Assembly: GCA_013054445.1 (NCBI GenBank)
Contig: JAAMPI010000820.1
Span: 1-25,060, forward strand
DNA: 25,060 bases
Reading direction: 5' to 3'
From: Cudoniella acicularis
Lineage: Eukaryota; Ascomycota; Leotiomycetes; Helotiales; Helotiaceae
Both the position numbers and the translations under genes were made by a program. Below are positions 18,816 to 25,060 of this stretch, piece after piece; position 1 is the stretch's first letter; the number at the start of each line of letters is the position of its first letter. The notes below the pieces were generated by a model. That model made no database searches and was not told the DNA's origin. It saw only the letters and a program-made list of their open reading frames with translations.

Positions 18816-19560
18816 TCTGTTTCCTTGCCCGGGGCATCGAAGCCTTAATGTAAGACTCAATCCAACTATACTGCTATCACGTTCTCATGTTTGCAGGGCG
18901 GGAGGAAAGGAGTTTGCCGCTGTAGATATGCACTGGTGTTGCGTTTGGGTGTTGGCGCAAACGCGGTGGTTGGCCGAGCCCCGCGATTATTGTTACACAA
19001 GAACCAGCGTGGCGGTTCCGGGGACCCGTTTTCGGATTTTCTTACATCAAGTGATCTGTCAAAAACTTGCTTTCCTGCTATCGAAAGGGAGTTGAGGTAG
19101 TAGTGAATTATCAAATGATGTAAATAGATAGAAAATATGGAAGACTTTGAATTATAATTTATAAAAAGACTTAGAAAGCAATTAGGACCACGATGAAAGT
19201 ACACAAAAATCAAATAAAGAGACAGCGATTAAGAATCCGAAAGCAAATTTAGAAACCTGCCTCTTTAAAGAGTTGGGTAACTTAGGTTGCCGAAGAAATT
19301 CTGTCTTAAAAGGTTTAGTACCTTCGTACATGAGCTCGAGATTAGCAAAACTAAAGGAACTAGAATTAACTTAAATCAAAAAATCAAAAAATAAGAGCAT
19401 TTCGATAAGGACATATCGAATTTAATTCCAAAACGAATCATTCAAACTAGGTATAGCTAAGTTGAGCCATAGACATAGCTCACAAAAGTAAGGACAAAGG
19501 CAGGGCAGCGGAGAATACTCCATTCTCCTCGCTCTCTCTAGACGGCTTCGTCTGCTATCC
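18816..19560. other. Intergenic stretch, AT-rich from 19090
   Basis: About 745 bp upstream of the transporter gene. The distal part (19090-19480) is AT-rich with short A-runs (for example AAAATCAAAAAATCAAAAAA near 19375). Frames here (18866-19213 minus, 18891-19100 plus) have no recognisable content. Confidence 0.5.
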
Positions 19561-20485
19561 GCTTCCCCCAATGGCCTCACTCAGATTGTCGCCTCGTGGG
19601 TTGAACCCGGATCCGTGCCTCCAGCTCCGCCTTCGTGGCTCCCCACTTCCAGCCGCGATATCCAGCCAAAGAGAATCCATTCTCACAACGATTACTGGCG
19701 TCGTGTCCCGATTTTCCGGGCCCTTTCTCTGGGTATCACGGGTGTGGAAGCAGATCGTCACCTCACCAATGGAGAATTATTCGTAGGACACGAGATTGTA
19801 TCACTTTGTCCAAATCGTACCTTCCGCTCCTCTACCTAGACCTCTTAACCACCATCTTAGAAAGTCAGAACGCAAACACCGTCGTGGTGAATTCAACGGG
19901 CATCAGCGGCGTGTGGGATGTAGATGGATCCTGGTCTCATTATCATGACAGATCTCAAACCGAAGGCTTCTCCACGCTTGATGCAGTACAGGCACAACTC
20001 GAACCTTTCCGCCAGAAGGATGGCTTACCCACTGGAACGGGACTTCCATCGTGCCAGGTCCAATTTTGCACGTCGGGGCGGGTATACGCCATTTGAAGCC
20101 GTGCTCAACTCCAATTACAACAACGCCACATACCGCAGCGTATTCTTTGATGCCCCACTTGACAATCTCTCATCCATATACAATATCTCAAATTCGTATT
20201 ACACCAGCGCTTCACTCACATCTCTCTTCGGTGGCGCTACCAAAATTCCTTACAGTGGGCTCACCAAGAGAAAATCCTGACGGTAAAGGGGCAGATTGAA
20301 CGAGCGACGGAGTTGGGACTCGTGAGTAGGTATTGAGACGTCCCTGCCTGGCCTATAGATACAAGATGAAGATTTGGAAGCAGCTAGAGGATTTGGGAGT
20401 CGGGATGTTGAATACGGATGCGATTTATGAGGCTGTGAGCTGGGATTGGAAGCAGTGTAGAATTTCAGGGATGGAGTTGTGTTAG
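19561..20485 (+). pseudogene. AIM6-like (PLC-type phosphodiesterase fold) pseudogene
   Basis: Family: fungal homologues of yeast AIM6, secreted or membrane-linked proteins with a PLC-like TIM-barrel; biochemical role poorly known. The hallmark KRIHSHNDYWRRVP and LSLGITGVEAD open the relic, followed by LTNGELFVGHEI. Later blocks are STLDAVQAQLEPF, YTPFEAVLNSNYNNATYRSV, FFDAPLDNLSSIYNISNSYY, the strand TVKGQIERATELGLV, DVPAWPI and KQLEDLGVGMLNTDAI. To read them in order the frame changes seven times, near 19830, 19933, 19957, 20021, 20083, 20268 and 20360, and a TGA at 20334-20336 sits where SRYW would normally end, consistent with TGG to TGA. No intron signals explain these. No start codon is evident in frame upstream. 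This is far more damage than in its neighbours, so decay is more likely than sequencing error. Confidence 0.85.
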
Positions 20486-21286
20486 GTTTAGGAAAAAGAG
20501 TTTTGTATACGTTTTTAGACTAGAAAGGGTCAATTTAACTAATTTTAAACAAATAGACTTTGGAATGTGAAAAGTAATAAAATTCTGAAAACGCATTGCC
20601 TACTAAGACTGCTACACAACTGGTTGATTGATGTAACTATTTCAGCCACCCAATTTGTCTTATACTGTCCCATATTGTTGTGTTCTTTCTGCGATATGGG
20701 AGTCTATAGAACGACATGCTTTTAATTATGTGCGGTGTTCAGACTCAGCTACTGTATCATTTTGCTTAGTAGTCACTAAGTCTTTATAATAACCGCTGAG
20801 TCAAAACAAGTCCAAAATCGGCTTTGAAAAGAACCCTCGTAAGAGGAGCTGAACAGGTACCTTGCATTATGATCGGTGGGCTGACTCACGACGCGCTCAA
20901 GCTCTGCTTAAGCATGCTCAGGTTGAAGCGGCCGCTGCGCGCGTCCAAAGACTAAAATTGAACCGGCGCGCCATACCATGTTCTGAAGCTTCAAGTTATA
21001 GACTAAAAGTAGTGATAACTTTCTGCTTTAACTGCATACAACACGCTATGTTATGACATGAGATCGTATAAAGTATTAGGGTATAGTCACAAAATTGTGG
21101 CTAGTATAGTTATAGGAGGCGATCAAAGTGCGTCTTGATAAGCGCTAGCAAGGGGGTATATACAACACAGCATAAGTACTCAGCTGAATCCAAGCGACGC
21201 TTTGAAAAATAGCACGGAGTAGCTTCCACAGATATCGACGCAAATACCAATTAATCTTAGTGAATCTTCTCTCTTCGACTCCGAAA
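20486..21286. other. Intergenic stretch, nothing recognised
   Basis: About 800 bp between the AIM6-like relic and the next gene. One 64-codon frame (20862-21056) is charged and Ala-rich in part, but lacks any known motif. No tRNA or repeat is visible. Confidence 0.5.
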
Positions 21287-22203
21287 ATGCCCTATTCCGC
21301 CGATTTCAGCGATCTCATCGAGTAGTTCTCTGCTCAAAAAGGCGCCTTCATTGCCAAATGTGGCCAGGAGGTGGAGGCAATGTGGAAGGCTTCGGCAGGA
21401 TGTCCGTGGCCCTCTGGGTCGGCGACAATTTATACGACCCCTCCCACATGAAATATATTCCTGTCGCGATGAAATTCGCATGTTCGGACACCAAAAATTA
21501 TCACGGACTCCCGATCCAGAGTTACATTGCCCAACCGATTTCCAACAAGGTTGTTGAGCTGTATAGTCAATTTCTCGACCAGCACCAAGCCGATATCCAA
21601 CTCAAGTTTGAAGAGGAGCTGAAGAAGAGTATCAACATCCAGAAAACTATTTGCAATATCATCCGCGATGAGGTGCTTATCAATTGCGTTAAGATGGTAC
21701 GAGACCACGTTGCAGAGTTGGTGACGCAAGCTATCCAAACGTCTGTCTCGAACCAAATCTCTATCACAGCCACCCACACCACGGCCCAACATGTTGCTGC
21801 GGCTTCGATGCTCGGACCCGCCGCATGGGCTGTCGGAGGCTTAGCACTCTACAAGATTCTGGCACTGCCGAAGACGTTGGAGAAGAAGTTAGGCACGGAG
21901 ATCCAGACAATATTGACTGGCAACTTTAGTCAGTGGAGCAGCGATATGCTTAAGAGGGCATTTGACGACCTGATAGATCCGAAGAAGTTGGTAAAGAGTA
22001 TTGGGGCTTCTATGCTCGACAGTGTCGTGATTCCGGGAGCCTATGATGTCTTCGGAAACCAGGTGGTTGTTGGAGAGCTCAAGGATCACATGGATTTGAT
22101 TGAAGAGATAGCTGATAGGGCGCGCATAACAAACCCAATAGGTCTAGAGAGACCTCTGAACGATTGGTCAGTTTTCTTGATAAAGGTGCAAAGAGTTGTA
22201 TAG
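21287..22203 (+). pseudogene. Unknown helical protein with broken 5' end
   Basis: Not recognised. The intact part is a single frame from ATG 21358 to TAG 22203, 281 codons: MSVALWVGDNLYDPSHMKYI, then helices (FLDQHQADIQLKFEEELKKS, MVRDHVAELVTQAIQ), a His/Thr-rich ATHTTAQHVAAA, one hydrophobic segment (MLGPAAWAVGGLALYKILAL) and LNDWSVFLIKV at the end. Upstream, an ATG at 21287 in good context starts MPYSADFSDLIE, then TAG at 21323-21325, then FSAQKGAFIAKCGQEVEAMW, which reads as a continuous helical N-terminus in a frame two bases off the main one. I infer an ancestral start at 21287 lost through one nonsense codon (CAG to TAG possible) and one indel near 21390. A shorter protein from 21358 could still be made. 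Confidence 0.55.
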
Positions 22204-22297
22204 CTGGACGATAGTCTTGCTGTTTACTAATTTATTATGTTTAGCTTAGCTGTTTCTACCTGAGCAGTATAGAAATGTCGAGAATATAAATACATAC

Positions 22298-23766
22298 CTA
22301 AAAGAATTTCAAAGCTGTTATTACTCCAAATTCACTCTCCCGGATAGCCACTTTCATTTCCTCGAATATTTCTACTGATCCTTTCGTAGCGAGTGTACGC
22401 ATATCCATGTGCAGTTCTAGAAGTCCAATCCGTTTGTAGATGTGATTCTTGGACTCCTCCGGTTCAAGGACGAAGAAGTACTCGACTTTGTATCTTCCAT
22501 TGTCTAGACAGCCTATTTCTAAGCAGGAAAGCTCATCATTCGAAGTTGAGAAGTTGTCTTCCTGGGACTAGTGAAAGTCCGGATATATCCGACACACATT
22601 GCCCATTTCAGATTGATCGCTATAAGCACAAAGGGAGATGCCTTGACTTGAGCGCAACGATTTAATCGGCCGGCTTTTCAAGACAAGATGTGCCTTGGAT
22701 GCCGGTCCAGTGGGATCGGCTGTAGATGGCTGGCACTCAACCTAGATGATTTCGGCATAGCAATCCTGCTTCTTAATGCCTGGAATTTTGACAGGTCCGT
22801 TGACACACGCCCACAACCAGGTCGGCGCTCGCCAAGGATGGGGCCTCGAAGAGCAAGCCGTTTGCACCTTCTAAGCAAGGTCTTCTAACAAAGTACTCTT
22901 CCACATACCCGCCAGATATACATCTTCTCTGCTTCCGAGGAAAGCCTTTGCAAGTCCGGATAGAGTAGGAAGTTTATCCTTCGAGAAACTGAGTTGGTGT
23001 AGGGAATATCTCTGAACTGTCTAATGCCACTGATGTCAAAGTTTAGCATTGCCTTTCTCCTCGGAATGGCCCTTAACAAGACGACGGTAATAGTTGTTAC
23101 CCCAGCTTACAATGTGGTGCTCCCTTAGTGTGCATTCGCATTCCACGGTCTTTGTACATCTCCAGAGTAGTTCATCCCTGAGAAAGAAGACAACTCTGGT
23201 CGACAAAAAGCGCTCTTGAAATGCCCAGGCATGCTGCAGGAGTGGCTGTAATCTATCAAAATGACCTCTACCCTTACGTCTTGGGGCCGCTGTCTCCGAT
23301 CTGAAGTCTTGAAACTTTGCGTTTTCGAGATCAGCCGAAAGCAGAGGTGGACGTCAACGCTCGTCCATTGGAAGTAAGCCTCCTAAACTATCGTCAGAAT
23401 GTGCGGCAGCTAGAACCAGCCATGCATTCTGAAAAATGTTGCCCATTTCGCAGGATTCTCTGGCCCAATCTTCGTTATTGTCCTGGATGATACAAAGGGA
23501 GTCGATCCATAGATAGCGAATTCCAAGCTTCTGCGTGATGAGAACAGTATCCTGGAAAGTGCTTGGTAAACTCTCAAGGTGTATTCTTTGGGTGTATAGA
23601 TCGTAATTAGTTGAAGTTGTTTGTATTTTTTTTTGATATCGATCCCATTTCCCCAGCAGTGACTTGAGGAGATGTATTGGCCAATCGCACCTTTTGGTTC
23701 TACCAGAGCTAAACGTGGCTCCTCCAAATCGACATCCAATACACGAGTTGGCAAGCTTACTTGCAA
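22298..23766 (-). pseudogene. HET-domain (heterokaryon incompatibility) pseudogene
   Basis: Family role: HET domains trigger programmed cell death in fungal non-self recognition. Conserved blocks in order: SLPTRVLDVDLEEPRLALVE, ISSSHCWGN, HLESLPSTFQDTV, LGIRYLWIDSLCIIQDNNED, EMGNIFQNAWLVLAAAHSDD, PLLQHAWAFQERFLSTRVVF, SFSKDKLPTLSGLAKAF, YLAGMWKSTLLEDLA, RPHPWRAPTWLWACVNGPV and, at the end, NGRYKVEYFFVLEPEE with YKRIGLLEL. The first part is in one frame; at a run of nine T on the plus strand (23626-23634) it changes to a second frame that holds to the terminal TAG at 22298. That second frame has six internal stops: TGA 23354-23356, TGA 23036-23038, TAG 23021-23023, TAG 22871-22873, TAG 22742-22744 and TAG 22568-22570. 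The usual N-terminal segment before LPTRVLDV and a start codon are absent; kinase-like sequence lies there instead. Confidence 0.9.
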
Positions 23767-25027
23767 AGGATTTTGGCATCCCGGATGGCGGGAGGAACAA
23801 TTTCCCGTCCACTTATTGATCTAGCTGACAATCCCTGGAGGGTACCTGCCGGAGATGTGCGCTCGTAGCTACCAGAGAGCAATTGAGATCGTGGAGTATC
23901 TTGCTTCAGATCCGAATACTGCCCACTTGATTCCATAGCTTGATCCCAGGGCATTGGTTCAATGAGGTATTTGTTGTCTCTCTCCGCCGCTTGCAGGAAA
24001 AGCTTCAGTTTCTCGTGTAAATGGCCAGCCGAAGTTATTTCCATTGGGTCAACGACGAGAGTATCGTTCATTAGCAGAATGAGAACGTTGTGTATAAAAC
24101 GAGAGCAGTTTTTGTGCTGGTGTAATCCGAGAACCCACTGGTTGATTGAGTCTTTAACTTTGGGTACTGGATCACCTATATTTAGATCCGGGATGATTTC
24201 GAAGAAGTCGTCGATGAGGGTACCATTCCGAGGCAGGCTTCGAGAATTTGAGAACTGTTCCACGCTTTCATAGCCCATCAGTAGCCAAGTGATAAAGTCC
24301 AAGTATACACAGCCTAGAGACCAGACGTCACCAGAGTTTATGTAGTCTTCACCAAGTAACGACCCTGGTGCTGAATATGTCTCATGCTGCAAGATCTCAG
24401 TCGTTGTGGCTGTGGGGCAGAAAAGTCGTAAAATTGCCCTCTCTACGTCCACCCCTATGGGAGGGCTGTAACACAGTATCTCTAGCGGACTTATATTTTA
24501 ACATTCCACCCCAAGGAGGTGTCCCATAAGTATGAGAGAGGATGCAAGACCAAACATCTGCCTGAAACACCAAAGAACAGTTTCCTTGTCGACATGTGGC
24601 TTTTGTCTAGTTGTCGAATACGACCAAATATTACCGTCCGGACATGGAAACATCAAATAGTGATTGTGGCCGTGCCTGAAAGTGGCTAAAAGGTTGACCA
24701 TATAAGGGTGTTCTGGGACATTCAGTCTCTGCAGACACCTGCGCTGTGAAATATGATCAGAGGATGAAGATATCTCCCCGGTATAGACGGCGGGTGACTT
24801 ATCCTTCGCTGTATCAGCAGTGATTTAAGTTAAAGTGGACTACATCTTATTACCGTTTGACCATAAAAGTCATGATGCATCGGAGCAATCCGGTCTACAA
24901 TGTAGCCTTGTCTTTCAAGAATAGGCAGAATTGCCATCTCTCGTGAATCATCTGTATCGATACTTATAATCGGCAAAATTTCTTGTTGAAATTTATGATG
25001 TTGCTTATATCGAAATACTGGTGCCAT
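23757..25027 (-). pseudogene. Degenerate fungal protein-kinase relic abutting the HET relic
   Basis: Recognisable as a fungal Ser/Thr-kinase family member. An ATG at 25027 starts MAPVFRYKQHHKFQQEILP and reads to 24830; the frame then changes, perhaps by a short intron ending TACAG near 24809 that does not keep frame exactly. From about 24800 to 23757 one frame carries HPYMVNLLATFRHGHNHYLM, ETVLWCFRQMFGLASSL, a TAA at 24498-24500, then TYSAPGSLLGEDY, GDVWSLGCVYLDFITWLL, LHQHKNCSRFIHNVL, GHLHEKLKLFLQAAE and MPWDQAMESSGQYSD. The activation-segment APE is APG, and I see neither an HRD catalytic loop nor a DFG motif in the 24500 region, so it is dead or badly decayed. The frame ends 10 bp inside the HET relic on the same strand. 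The window ends soon after the start, so further upstream exons cannot be excluded. Confidence 0.75.
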
Positions 25028-25060
25028 GACCCTCTATTGGTATTTGCAGAATAATTCCTT

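Noticed and set aside
20322..20358. GTGAGT...CTATAG as an intron in the AIM6-like relic
   Set aside because: The sequence inside reads DVPAWPI, a conserved family block, and is only 37 bp, so it is coding relic, not intron.
12973..24000. Secondary-metabolite cluster around the MATE transporter
   Set aside because: No polyketide synthase, peptide synthetase, terpene cyclase or pathway regulator in the window; the transporter stands alone.
1..25060. tRNA genes, rRNA, CRISPR arrays, bacterial-type operons
   Set aside because: Looked for B-box-like GGTTCRANNCC text, repeats with spacers and polycistronic layout; none found, and gene structure is eukaryotic.

Overview
The window looks like nuclear DNA of a filamentous ascomycete (Pezizomycotina). 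Introns are short (43-93 bp), mostly GT-AG, and break otherwise well-conserved genes. The gene families are typical of these fungi: HET domain, fungal-type protein kinase, CAP10/GT90 glycosyltransferase, AIM6-like phosphodiesterase, BTB protein, LPREIRD-type protein and fungal MATE transporter. Leotiomycetes is my best guess for the class, but it rests on general resemblance only.

Layout. 1-1541 (-): intronless SAD1/USP39 splicing factor, cut by the window edge. 2507-3761 (+): five-exon NAD(P)-dependent epimerase with one GC-AG intron. 3762-5982: gene-free repeat-rich tract holding an LTR-like segment, a 35-bp duplication and a palindromic 72-bp tandem repeat. 5983-7073 (-): two-exon BTB/POZ protein. 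7261-7603 (-): weak candidate for a small secreted protein. 8087-10048 (-): CAP10-type glycosyltransferase whose membrane anchor is out of frame with the rest. 11137-11960 (+): membrane protein with two hydrophobic segments and two frame changes. 12143-12972 (-): unknown protein with one frame change or a very short intron. 13411-14449 (+): fungal LPREIRD-type protein. 14827-16539 (+): Nudix domain fused to an eIF2B-like domain. 17022-18815 (-): five-part (four-exon) MATE transporter region, intact. 19561-20485 (+): AIM6-like pseudogene with seven frame changes and a nonsense codon. 21287-22203 (+): unknown protein with a damaged 5' end. 22298-23766 (-): HET-domain pseudogene. 23757-25027 (-): degenerate protein-kinase relic that abuts it.

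The genes do not form an obvious pathway or metabolite cluster. The left part is mostly housekeeping and single-gene functions. The right end (19.5-25 kb) is a zone of decaying genes, including a kinase-HET pair of the kind linked to fungal self/non-self recognition. The strongest unusual observations are the HET relic, which keeps one reading frame for about 350 codons with six internal stops, each explainable by one transition; the regular GCYAGCG palindrome array; and the Nudix-eIF2B fusion. No wholly new system is demonstrated. All functional statements come from reading motifs by eye; no database search was run.
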